This document shows positions 25,981 through 33,891 of a stretch of 64,000 nt of DNA, one piece after another. The translations under genes and the position numbers were made by a program. Numbering within the stretch: position 1 is the first letter of the stretch; each line of letters begins with the position of its first letter. The notes beneath the pieces are model-generated. The model did no database searches. It was not told where the DNA came from and saw nothing but the letters and a program-made list of their open reading frames with translations. Origin of the DNA: Arenicellales bacterium (GTDB lineage: Bacteria; Pseudomonadota; Gammaproteobacteria; Arenicellales; JAJDZL01); NCBI GenBank assembly GCA_958295885.1, contig OY282380.1:620001-684000 (forward strand). Reading direction: 5' to 3'.

Positions 25981-26325
25981 ATGTCTCCGCATTGGAAAAA
26001 TCCATCACTGATCGTCTACTTTCTGCAGCGGCTTACTGGCGCGATGCTGGCAGTCTGTCTCGCCATTCACCTGATCACAGTCATTTACGCGGTAAACGGA
26101 GAATTGTCTGTCGCTGAAATCGCAGGCAGAGTCCGTGGCAACCCAGGCTGGATTGCGTTCTATGGATTTTTCATGCTGACAGTCGTGACCCACGCCACGA
26201 TCGGTCTTAGAAACATTTTTTCTGAGCTGACTGATCTTGGAGAACGAACGATTGGATTGATCTCTTCAATGTACGCAGTCATCACTCTGATTCTGGGGTG
26301 TTTTGCGCTTCGTGCGATTTGGTAA
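25981..26325 (+). CDS. Succinate dehydrogenase/fumarate reductase cytochrome b-type anchor (SdhC-like)
   Basis: The 114-residue protein has three membrane segments. Family marks are FLQRLTGAMLAVCLAIHLI (Arg and His30 near the quinone/haem side) and VTHATIGLRNIF with His71, equivalent to the haem-ligating HxxxGxR motif. It should anchor the flavoprotein to the inner membrane and pass electrons to or from quinone. It is the first gene of a tight operon (SdhC-like, SdhD-like, flavoprotein, fumarase). Confidence 0.75.
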   Translation: MSPHWKNPSLIVYFLQRLTGAMLAVCLAIHLITVIYAVNGELSVAEIAGRVRGNPGWIAFYGFFMLTVVTHATIGLRNIFSELTDLGERTIGLISSMYAVITLILGCFALRAIW

Positions 26326-26339
26326 TTCTATTGTCACTG

Positions 26340-26672
26340 ATGCGGTCACATTCCAGCTACGTCGCTTTCTTGATTCACCGAGTATCGGGACTTTGCCTTG
26401 CATTGTTCATTCCGGTACATCTCTATGTCATTTCGCTGCTTCTCAATGACCCGGAACGGCTCGATCAGTTTTTGACCTGGACTTCAACGCCCCTTGTAAA
26501 ATTTTCGGAGTGCATACTGATTTTTTTCGCTGCCGCTCACCTGACTGGCGGAGTTCGCATCATTGTTTATGAGTGGTTCTCAGCGAACTCTAAACAAGGA
26601 CCTTGGATTGTTGCGTCGATTGTTCTTTCGTTTGTCGTCGGGGTCATATTTCTCATCTCGTCGTCACTGTGA
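26340..26672 (+). CDS. Second cytochrome b-type anchor (SdhC/SdhD-like)
   Basis: The protein has 110 residues from ATG 26340 and three membrane segments. It also carries the HRVSG motif (His13-Arg14), His27 and a second HLTGGVR motif (His67), so it resembles SdhC more than classic SdhD. The two anchors look like diverged paralogues. Its stop overlaps the flavoprotein GTG start by four bases. Confidence 0.72.
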   Translation: MRSHSSYVAFLIHRVSGLCLALFIPVHLYVISLLLNDPERLDQFLTWTSTPLVKFSECILIFFAAAHLTGGVRIIVYEWFSANSKQGPWIVASIVLSFVVGVIFLISSSL

Positions 26673-28390
26673 ATAGCAAACTACAAGTCAATTCAATTAA
26701 GAAATCCCAATCCGATGTTTTAATTCTCGGAAGTGGCGGCGCTGGCCTGCTGGCTGCGATACACGCACATGATACAAATCCCCAATTGTCCATCACCATC
26801 GCTTCAAAGGGATTAGTTGGAAAATCGGGCTGCACCCGAATGGTTCAGGGAGGTTACAACGTTGTATTGAGCGAAGGTGATTCAGTGGAAGCTCATTTCA
26901 GAGATACGATTGAAGGTGGACAATGGATCAATGATCAGGAGCTTGCATGGACGCTGGTAACCGGTTCGATTCAGAGGGTGTACGAGCTTGAGAACAAACA
27001 TGGCTGTTTCTTTGACCGCAATGCCGACGGCACCATCCATCAAAAAGCGTTTGCGGGTCAGACTTTTGACCGCACCGTCCATAAAGGCGACCTGACGGGA
27101 ATTGAAATCATGAATCGCCTCTCGGAACAGGTGCGGGTTCGTCTGATTGATCTGCTGGAAGAACACCGAGCCATTGAATTCATTCCAGACCCTGCCCAAA
27201 ATCGAGCAGCAGCAGTTTTATTCCTCGATATTCGACGTGGAGAGTTTCATCTCATCCAAGCCAAAGCGATCATTATTGCGACCGGCGCCGGCCCGACGAT
27301 GTACAAATATCACACTCCCTCGGGTGATAAATCCTGCGACGGCCTGGCAATGGCGCTCCGATTTGGAATCGCACTTCGAGATATGGAAATGGTGCAGTTT
27401 CATCCAACAGGATTGCTGGTTGGTCGGGGAACCCGCATTACAGGCACCATCATTGAAGAAGGACTGAGAGGGGCCGGCGGCCATTTGTTGGACAATGAGG
27501 GGCGCCGCTTCATGCTTGATTACGATTCGAGAGGCGAGCGAGCGACCCGCGACATCGTGAGCCGCGCCATGTTGGAGCAGATGAGGGCGGGCGCCGGCGG
27601 TCCCAACGGCGGAGTTTTCATCTGCATGAATCATCTTGACCCGACTATGGTTCGACAGCAGTTTAAAGGCATGGTCAAACGTTGTGCAGATCTAGAGCTC
27701 GATCTGGTATCCGACCCTGTTGAAGTAACGCCAACGGCACACTATATGATGGGTGGCATCGAAATCAATTCAGATTGTTCTACCTCAATTCGCGGTCTTT
27801 TTGCCGCCGGTGAGGATACCGGCGGCGTTCATGGGGCCAATCGGCTTGGAGGCAACGGAGTTGCAAACTCAACCGTGTTCGGCGGCATCGCAGGCGCCTC
27901 TGCGGCTGCCTGGGTCAAGGAAAATCAGGTTCAGCTTGAAATGGATGAGGAGAAAGTGCAGGCAAGTGTGACCCGCGCTTTGGCGCCGTTCGGCAGACCA
28001 GTGAAAGATTTGAATCAAATTCGCGAGTCGCTGTGCGAACTGATGTGGGAGCATGCAGGAATTCTGCGCTCTGCACAGAGTCTTCAAACAACGGAGGCAG
28101 AACTCGACAAAATTGAAAAACAGCATGCCTTGGTTGGAATAGATGGAAACTCGCGGGCGTTCAACATGAGTTGGCAGGACTATATGAACCTTGAAAGCCT
28201 GATCCTCGTGAGCAAGGCAGTCGTTACTGCCGCCAAGACAAGAACCGACTCGCGAGGCGCTCATTACTTGGCGGACAATCCGAAAAAGGAGCCACTGCAA
28301 GAATCCCGTTATACGCAAGTTTATTTTAGAAGCAGTAAAATTCGCGCTAGAATGAAGGAAGTTCGGTTCACCCGACTGCAGCCGACTTGA
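26669..28390 (+). CDS. Succinate dehydrogenase/fumarate reductase-type flavoprotein subunit
   Basis: Starting at GTG 26669 the protein has 573 residues. It shows the FAD fold (LILGSGGAGLLAA, 19-30), the dicarboxylate site VQFHPTGLLV, EEGLRGAGGHLLDNEGRRFM pattern, THYMMGG-like AHYMMGGIEI, and VHGANRLGGNGVANSTVFGG. The residue that carries covalent FAD in SdhA/FrdA (His in SHTVAAEGG-type motifs) is Cys55 here (GCTRMVQGG), so the flavin is probably not His-linked. No iron-sulfur SdhB/FrdB gene follows, as fumarase comes next. The enzyme may use an SdhB encoded elsewhere or another electron partner. Confidence 0.85.
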   Translation: MNSKLQVNSIKKSQSDVLILGSGGAGLLAAIHAHDTNPQLSITIASKGLVGKSGCTRMVQGGYNVVLSEGDSVEAHFRDTIEGGQWINDQELAWTLVTGSIQRVYELENKHGCFFDRNADGTIHQKAFAGQTFDRTVHKGDLTGIEIMNRLSEQVRVRLIDLLEEHRAIEFIPDPAQNRAAAVLFLDIRRGEFHLIQAKAIIIATGAGPTMYKYHTPSGDKSCDGLAMALRFGIALRDMEMVQFHPTGLLVGRGTRITGTIIEEGLRGAGGHLLDNEGRRFMLDYDSRGERATRDIVSRAMLEQMRAGAGGPNGGVFICMNHLDPTMVRQQFKGMVKRCADLELDLVSDPVEVTPTAHYMMGGIEINSDCSTSIRGLFAAGEDTGGVHGANRLGGNGVANSTVFGGIAGASAAAWVKENQVQLEMDEEKVQASVTRALAPFGRPVKDLNQIRESLCELMWEHAGILRSAQSLQTTEAELDKIEKQHALVGIDGNSRAFNMSWQDYMNLESLILVSKAVVTAAKTRTDSRGAHYLADNPKKEPLQESRYTQVYFRSSKIRARMKEVRFTRLQPT

Positions 28391-28429
28391 GACCGTACCT
28401 GAATCTATCGAATCAATTGAATTACAGCC

Positions 28430-29359
28430 ATGATCTCTGAATCTTCCATACATGACGCAGCGCTGGAAATCACGCGGCGTGCCGCCATACGAATTCCAGA
28501 CGATTATCGCGATGGAATTCTGAAAGCCCGAAGTTCTGAAAGAAATTCTCTCAGCTGTTTTGTTCTTGATACGATGATAGACAACTGGGACGCAGCGGTC
28601 GAGGACCAGCGACCGATGTGCGCTGATACCGGCCTTCCAAGATACTATGTGAAATTTGGCAACGAAGCCGAAATCGAAGGTGGTTTTGTCGCAGTGGAGC
28701 GAGCTTTGCGCCAAGCGACTGCAAAGGCTACCGCAGACATTCCACTGCGTCCGAATCGAGTGCATCCTCTGACTCGCAAAGATTACAACAACAATGTCGG
28801 GGTCCGTGCGCCTGAAATTGAGTATTCAGTAGAACCTGACGCTGACTGGCTTGACATTACAACCGTACACAAAGGCGGCCTGTTTGGCACTGATTATCGA
28901 ATGCTGTTCCCCGGTGATGGATGGGATGGAATAAAGAGGATGTTTCTGGACACCATGATTCAATTTGGTCGGCGGGGCCTGGCCTGTCAGCCTGCGATTG
29001 TTGGCGTTGGCATCGGCGGCAGTAAAGATACCTGCATGGTGCTCGGGAAACAGGCTGCATGCCTGAGAATTGTCGGTGACCGTCATCCAGACCCGGAGAT
29101 CGCTCAACTCGAAGATGAACTCAAAGAACTGGGCAACCAGATTGGAATGGGTCCGATGGGTTTTGTTGGAAATTCCATGGTGGTTGACTGCCACATCGAA
29201 GTGGCGCACACTCATACAGGCGGTTTACCGGTCAGCGTACACAGTTTCTGTCTATCCTCCAGACGCGCCGTTGTCCGTCTTCTTGATGACAGTCAAACAG
29301 AGTTTCGCACCGACCCTCAGTGGTTTACTCATTATCACAGAAGAGATGATGTCCAGTGA
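28430..29359 (+). CDS. Class I (iron-sulfur) fumarate hydratase/tartrate dehydratase, alpha subunit
   Basis: This 309-residue protein matches the N-terminal half of class I fumarases. Visible blocks are PMCADTGLPRYYVKFG (first cluster Cys), NNNVGVRAPEIEYSV, QPAIVGVGIGGSKDTCMVLGKQA and GPMGFVGNSMVVDCHIEVAHTHTGGLPVSV. With the beta subunit it hydrates fumarate to malate using a [4Fe-4S] cluster. The close relative L-tartrate dehydratase cannot be excluded, but the sdh-like genes directly upstream favour fumarase. It overlaps the beta gene by four bases (GTGA). Confidence 0.85.
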   Translation: MISESSIHDAALEITRRAAIRIPDDYRDGILKARSSERNSLSCFVLDTMIDNWDAAVEDQRPMCADTGLPRYYVKFGNEAEIEGGFVAVERALRQATAKATADIPLRPNRVHPLTRKDYNNNVGVRAPEIEYSVEPDADWLDITTVHKGGLFGTDYRMLFPGDGWDGIKRMFLDTMIQFGRRGLACQPAIVGVGIGGSKDTCMVLGKQAACLRIVGDRHPDPEIAQLEDELKELGNQIGMGPMGFVGNSMVVDCHIEVAHTHTGGLPVSVHSFCLSSRRAVVRLLDDSQTEFRTDPQWFTHYHRRDDVQ

Positions 29360-30030
29360 CTGAACAGAAGCAGAATATCATCACTCTCGAGACGCCGGTT
29401 ATTGACTCAGATCTGGTTGAACTTCAAATTGGGAACGTCGTCTACATCAATGGAGTCGTCTATACGGGTCGAGAAGGCGCGTATCGAAAAATACTGGACC
29501 AGGGCATATCACCGCCAATTGACCTGCGTGCTGTTTCCAATGTCAATTTTCATTGTTCTCCCGCAGCTGGTGTAGGGGCAGACGGTTCCTACACTGTCGG
29601 CGCGGTCACTGCAACAGCAAGTTTTCGATTTTCAAAATGGCTGCAGCAATGGTTTAAAAAAACGAACTGCAAAGTCATAATCGGAAAGGGTGGGATGCCG
29701 CAGGCTGACTATAAGAGTTACTTTGCTCCGCAAAGAGCTGTATATCTAACCACGATCGGTTACGGTACCGGCGCTCTGCTTGGACGAGGAATTGAGCGCG
29801 TAGTGGACGTGATCTGGCTGGAAGAACTTGGAATTGCTCAGGCCATTTGGATTTTACAGGTACGGAACTTTGGACCACTTCTGGTTGAAAGCGATGTTGC
29901 GGGAAACAGTCTCTTTGAACGTTCAAAAATCGAAATCGACAAGTCAATCGATTCTCTATACGCCGGCTTGAAAGAACCCGCGCTTCGTCGGTATGGAGAA
30001 ACAACGAAACGCAAAGACGAAGTAATTTAA
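29356..30030 (+). CDS. Class I fumarate hydratase/tartrate dehydratase, beta subunit
   Basis: The 224-residue protein starts at GTG inside the alpha stop. It has the swivelling C-terminal domain of class I fumarases: GNVVYINGVVYTGREGAYRKIL, SPPIDLRAVSNVNFHCSPAAG, KVIIGKGGMP and the EELGIAQAIWILQVRNFGPLLV segment. It completes the active site of the alpha subunit. The last 25 residues are charged and unlike the family core. Confidence 0.85.
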   Translation: MTEQKQNIITLETPVIDSDLVELQIGNVVYINGVVYTGREGAYRKILDQGISPPIDLRAVSNVNFHCSPAAGVGADGSYTVGAVTATASFRFSKWLQQWFKKTNCKVIIGKGGMPQADYKSYFAPQRAVYLTTIGYGTGALLGRGIERVVDVIWLEELGIAQAIWILQVRNFGPLLVESDVAGNSLFERSKIEIDKSIDSLYAGLKEPALRRYGETTKRKDEVI

Positions 30031-30278
30031 CGAGGACGTTCGAATCTACAGTCAATGAGATAGTAAAATATCAGAACCGAGATTAAAAGTAGACTTCGCT
30101 ATTAAATCTGTTGCCTGTAGTAATTGCCGTTCAATCCATTCTACTCGTTGATTTTAGTCTTCAGACACCGAAGAGTCAGTCTTAGATTTGTAAATCTGAA
30201 TTGGGTCCGTTTGAATCGTCTACGTGACTTAGATTCGGAATAGATCAAGGATTCCATAATACTCAACACGATTTGGCC

Positions 30279-30833
30279 ATGTTCATTCAAGCCGCCACTG
30301 TTAAAACGATCACTGAAATTGCATTTTTCAGGTCAAAGCCATCAGATCTGCCAGCGTCTGAGAGTTTAGTCCTTATCACTGCAGTCGCCGCCCTGCTTGT
30401 CGCATCCGTCTTGGAAGCCAGTTTCTCGACGGACCGAGCGATCATGCGAGCAGTTTTGTTAATCTGCGTTTACGGCCTGGTTATCTGGTGCGTCCTTAGA
30501 ATCAGGAGTTTCCAAGTTAGGTGGCGACAAACTATTTCGGCTCTGTACGGGACGACCTGCCTCGTCCAGATTCTGACGTTTATTCCTACGTGGTTCATCT
30601 TCGCAGTGTCCGGGGGCATGACCGAAGAAAGCGTCACTTGGACCACCTTTGTCGCGATTCCATTCGGAATCTGGAATTTATGCATCACAGCCTTTGTGCT
30701 TAAAGATGCCCTTGAGATTTCAGGAAAAATAAGAGCTTTTTTGCTCGCATTCGGAGTGAGCATTCTGGTGTCTCTCGCTGTTATGCTGATTTACGTTACG
30801 ATGTTCGGAGACGAATTCGCAAACCAGCTGTGA
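30279..30833 (+). CDS. Hypothetical inner-membrane protein
   Basis: This 184-residue protein has about five hydrophobic segments and an arginine-rich loop (RIRSFQVRWRQTI). I see no catalytic motif, though the general layout is Yip1-like. Its TGA overlaps the GTG of mpl by four bases, so it shares that transcript and may have an envelope role. ATG 30279 is preferred over the TTG two codons earlier. Confidence 0.65.
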   Translation: MFIQAATVKTITEIAFFRSKPSDLPASESLVLITAVAALLVASVLEASFSTDRAIMRAVLLICVYGLVIWCVLRIRSFQVRWRQTISALYGTTCLVQILTFIPTWFIFAVSGGMTEESVTWTTFVAIPFGIWNLCITAFVLKDALEISGKIRAFLLAFGVSILVSLAVMLIYVTMFGDEFANQL

Positions 30834-32221
30834 ATGAGCATCTACATTTTGTTGGAATCTGCGGCACCTTTATGGGGCATCTCGCTCTGCTTGCGAGAGA
30901 ATTGGGATTCAGGGTGTCCGGCTCTGATTTGAATTCCTACCCACCAATGAGTGAACTGTTGGACAATCAGGGCATTGAATTCGCCACGGGCTATCACCCA
31001 GACAATCTAAAAGATCGTCCAGACGTTGTCGTCGTCGGCAATACCATCAGTCGAACAAATCCCGAAGTCGACGCGATGTTGGATCTTGATCTCAATTACA
31101 CATCTGGGCCACAGTGGCTTTTCCAGTACGTGCTTCGAGGCAGAAAAGTTGCTGCAGTCGCCGGCACTCACGGCAAAACTACGACTACAAGCATGTTGGC
31201 TTGGATTTTGCAATACGCCGGACTGTCTCCTGGATACTTGATCGGTGGAGTCGCACAAAACTCTGATGTTGCTGCCTGCGTCGGTAAAGGAGAATGGTTT
31301 GTAATCGAAGGTGATGAGTACGACACTGCCTATTTTGACAAGCGCCCAAAATTCATCCACTACCGCCCCAAGCTGGCGACGCTGTTGAATTTGGAATTCG
31401 ACCACGCAGACATTTTTGATTCAGTTGAAGAGATTGAAAAGCAGTTCGGATATTTCATCCGCACCCTGCCTTCAAGTGGCCGGATCATTACGAATTTTGA
31501 CGATGAGCGTCTGCAGAATTCCGTGACGCGCAGTGCTGTGAGTCCAGTCATCAACTTCAGTGTTTCTGGGAACCGAGATGCGGACTGGTACACGGATTCA
31601 CAGACTGAAGACTATCTGCATTCCAAATTTCATTCGAAAATACACGGGACGGTCGAACTTTCTTGGGATATACCCGGGAGGCATAACACGGCGAATGCAT
31701 TGGCTGCAATTGCGACCGCATGTCAGATCGGAGTTGATGCGGAGGTGGCCGTGGAGGCGCTTCATCAATTTAAGCCGGTACGACGTCGCCTGCAGCTGTT
31801 GGATAAGATCGATGACATTCAGGTTTTCGACGATTTTGCTCATCATCCAACCGCCATTCAGGCAAGCATTGAAGCAGTTTACCATTTCACTCGTCCCAAT
31901 CGACTGATCGCTGTGTTCGAACCTCGTTCAAATACGATGAGAATGGGAGTTCATGGAGACAAGCTGGTCGAATGTTTCGAACTCGCGGATCAAGTTTATA
32001 TGTACCGCGCCCCCAACGTCATCTGGAACGTAGAAAATCCGGCCCATGAAAATTACTGCATTTACGACTCTGTAAATTCACTGCTGGATGATCTTCTGAA
32101 CAAACTTTCAGCAGGAGATGTGGTCTTAATTATGAGCAATGGAGGCTTTGACAACCTTCAAGCGAGACTGGTAACAAGTCTCAAAGACAAATCTAAATTT
32201 CATTCAACCAAATCGATTTAA
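30830..32221 (+). CDS. mpl: UDP-N-acetylmuramate:L-alanyl-gamma-D-glutamyl-meso-diaminopimelate ligase
   Basis: The 463-residue Mur-ligase family enzyme has HFVGICGTFMGHLALLAREL at the N terminus, ATP site AGTHGKTTTT (111-120), VIEGDEYDTAYFDKRPKFIHY and the Mpl-specific DDFAHHPTAI and FEPRSNTMRMG motifs. Mpl recycles cell-wall tripeptide by joining it to UDP-MurNAc in the cytosol. The typical length is about 450-460. Recycling by Mpl is common in gamma- and beta-proteobacteria and supports that placement. Confidence 0.95.
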   Translation: MNEHLHFVGICGTFMGHLALLARELGFRVSGSDLNSYPPMSELLDNQGIEFATGYHPDNLKDRPDVVVVGNTISRTNPEVDAMLDLDLNYTSGPQWLFQYVLRGRKVAAVAGTHGKTTTTSMLAWILQYAGLSPGYLIGGVAQNSDVAACVGKGEWFVIEGDEYDTAYFDKRPKFIHYRPKLATLLNLEFDHADIFDSVEEIEKQFGYFIRTLPSSGRIITNFDDERLQNSVTRSAVSPVINFSVSGNRDADWYTDSQTEDYLHSKFHSKIHGTVELSWDIPGRHNTANALAAIATACQIGVDAEVAVEALHQFKPVRRRLQLLDKIDDIQVFDDFAHHPTAIQASIEAVYHFTRPNRLIAVFEPRSNTMRMGVHGDKLVECFELADQVYMYRAPNVIWNVENPAHENYCIYDSVNSLLDDLLNKLSAGDVVLIMSNGGFDNLQARLVTSLKDKSKFHSTKSI

Positions 32222-32225
32222 AAAC

Positions 32226-32861
32226 ATGCCAAAGATTCATTTTAAAAGCTTTTCACTTGCACTCTTCACCTTCTTCATGCTCACTGCAACAGTGTATGGA
32301 CAGCAATTTGTGGAAGGGCGAGATTATGAGAATTTAGGTAGGGAAGCAGTCATTGAACCCGATGGTCGGGTGGAAGTTGCAGAGTTTTTTTGGTTTGGAT
32401 GCCCTTCGTGTTTTCGATTTGAACCCTATCTGCTCGCATGGGACATACCGCCTGAGGTTGAATTTGTAAACATCCCCGCCACTGTCGCTCGCAGTTGGAA
32501 ATTTCATGCCCATGTTTACTACACTTTTGAACTGTTCAATCTGAAAGACCAATTGATGCAGAAGTTTTATGATGCTCTGCACGTCGACCGAAGCCGAATA
32601 TTCAGCGCCGATCAATTGAAAGATTGGGCAGCACAGCAAGACGGAGTTGATGCAGAAAAATTAGCAGGGTCCTTAAATTCGTTCGCAGTCCTGACGAAAG
32701 TCGCCCAAGCAGACCTGCTGGCAAAAAAATACAGCGTTTCGTCAGTTCCGACCTTAATCATCGGCGGAAAATACAAGACCTCTCCCAACATGGCCGGTTC
32801 TGATCAGCGAGCACTGCAAGTTGCTGAATTTCTTGCGCAAAAGATCTTATCCGAGCAGTGA
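32226..32861 (+). CDS. dsbA: Thiol:disulfide interchange protein, DsbA family
   Basis: This 211-residue protein has a signal peptide (1-25, ending TVYGQQ), a thioredoxin-like domain with a helical insert, active site Cys59-Pro-Ser-Cys62 (FGCPSCFRF) and cis-Pro in SVSSVPTLIIGG. DsbA oxidises secreted proteins in the periplasm. Most DsbA proteins have CPHC; a Ser in place of His is expected to lower the oxidising power. It follows mpl by four bases and may be cotranscribed. No dsbB is seen nearby. Confidence 0.88.
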   Translation: MPKIHFKSFSLALFTFFMLTATVYGQQFVEGRDYENLGREAVIEPDGRVEVAEFFWFGCPSCFRFEPYLLAWDIPPEVEFVNIPATVARSWKFHAHVYYTFELFNLKDQLMQKFYDALHVDRSRIFSADQLKDWAAQQDGVDAEKLAGSLNSFAVLTKVAQADLLAKKYSVSSVPTLIIGGKYKTSPNMAGSDQRALQVAEFLAQKILSEQ

Positions 32862-32890
32862 TCCGAACCAAATGTCATGATACGGAGCTG

Positions 32891-33298
32891 TCACGCCTTT
32901 CGCTTCACTTTAAGAGCAGTGACCTCAATCTCCACTTTCATTCTTGGGTCGGCGAGCTGCGCAGAATACATGGTCGAGGCAGGTCGCACATCCTTGAAAT
33001 AACTTCTCAGAACCGGCCAGCATTTCTGAAAATCATCAGCTTGTGGAAAAATGTAGATTGTGCGAACTACATCCGCAAAACCACTTTCAGCTTCAGTCAA
33101 GACTTTGCCGATGTTTTCGAGAGTCTGTCGACACTGTTCTACGACGTCGTCCGATATTTCCATCGTGTCATAGTTGAAGCCCGTCGTACCCGCGACAAAA
33201 ACCCATCTGCCATCACACACTGCGCGTGAATACCCCACCCGTTCTTCATAAATCGAACCGGTTGTTATCAGCCGCCTGTGACTGTCGTTTTTGCTCAT
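32891..33298 (-). CDS. RidA/YjgF-family protein
   Basis: The 135-residue protein starts at ATG 33298 after GAGGAA; the frame is open further upstream but without family similarity. It has GSIYEERVGYSRAVCDGRWVFVAGTTGFNYDTMEISDDVVEQCRQTLENIGKVL-type order and the C-terminal VEIEVTALKV. The Arg that deaminates imines in RidA (in ARPA..TVEV) corresponds to VRPASTMYSAQL here. Members hydrolyse reactive enamines/imines or have pathway-specific roles. It is convergent with dsbA. Confidence 0.82.
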   Translation of the reverse strand: MSKNDSHRRLITTGSIYEERVGYSRAVCDGRWVFVAGTTGFNYDTMEISDDVVEQCRQTLENIGKVLTEAESGFADVVRTIYIFPQADDFQKCWPVLRSYFKDVRPASTMYSAQLADPRMKVEIEVTALKVKRKA

Positions 33299-33578
33299 AA
33301 AAATTTCCTCAGAAGTTAGAACTTGATTATTTGATTTCGACTTCTTACTATATATAATTCTCATATCAAATAATTTCAGTTAAATATAGACAACTTAGAT
33401 CATGAAATCTTTCCGCATGATTGAACTATTCAGGCTTCGACTCTCAACGTCCACAGCATGAACCGCGATGTTTTTTGTAATGCACTGCGTTCAATCAACC
33501 AAAATTCCAATTTCAGACAGCCGCTTCGTGCATATTACCCGTCATTCTTATGCCAATTCGGGTTCAGGAAAAACACTG

Positions 33579-33890
33579 ATGAACAAACCTGGTGATTTAG
33601 GCGTCATTCAGGCTAAGTCCGCCAAACCGAGACTGAAAAAACCGCGAATGTATCGCGTTGTGCTGCTGAATGATGATTACACGCCAATGGATTTTGTGGT
33701 ATTCATCCTGCAGGAATTATTTGGGATGCATCATGAATTAGCGGTACGAATCATGGTCCAGGTGCACAATTCCGGACGGGGAGTCTGCGGTACCTTTACG
33801 CGCGAAATTGCGGAAATGAAAGTAAGCGAAGTGCTAAAACGCGCAAGGCAGTTTCAGCACCCGCTGCAGTGTGAGATGGAGCCGGAATAG
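33579..33890 (+). CDS. clpS: ATP-dependent Clp protease adaptor ClpS
   Basis: The 103-residue protein starts at ATG 33579 with AGGAA upstream; an earlier in-frame start would add an unlikely leader. It has [20 protein letters not shown] and [24 protein letters not shown], the N-degron pocket and ClpA-binding surface of ClpS. It delivers N-end-rule substrates to ClpAP. The partner clpA begins one base after its stop. Confidence 0.95.
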   Translation: MNKPGDLGVIQAKSAKPRLKKPRMYRVVLLNDDYTPMDFVVFILQELFGMHHELAVRIMVQVHNSGRGVCGTFTREIAEMKVSEVLKRARQFQHPLQCEMEPE

Positions 33891-33891
33891 C

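Noticed and set aside
27869..28765. Minus-strand frame of 298 codons over the flavoprotein and fumarase junction
   Set aside because: It overlaps two well-supported genes and has no recognisable motif.
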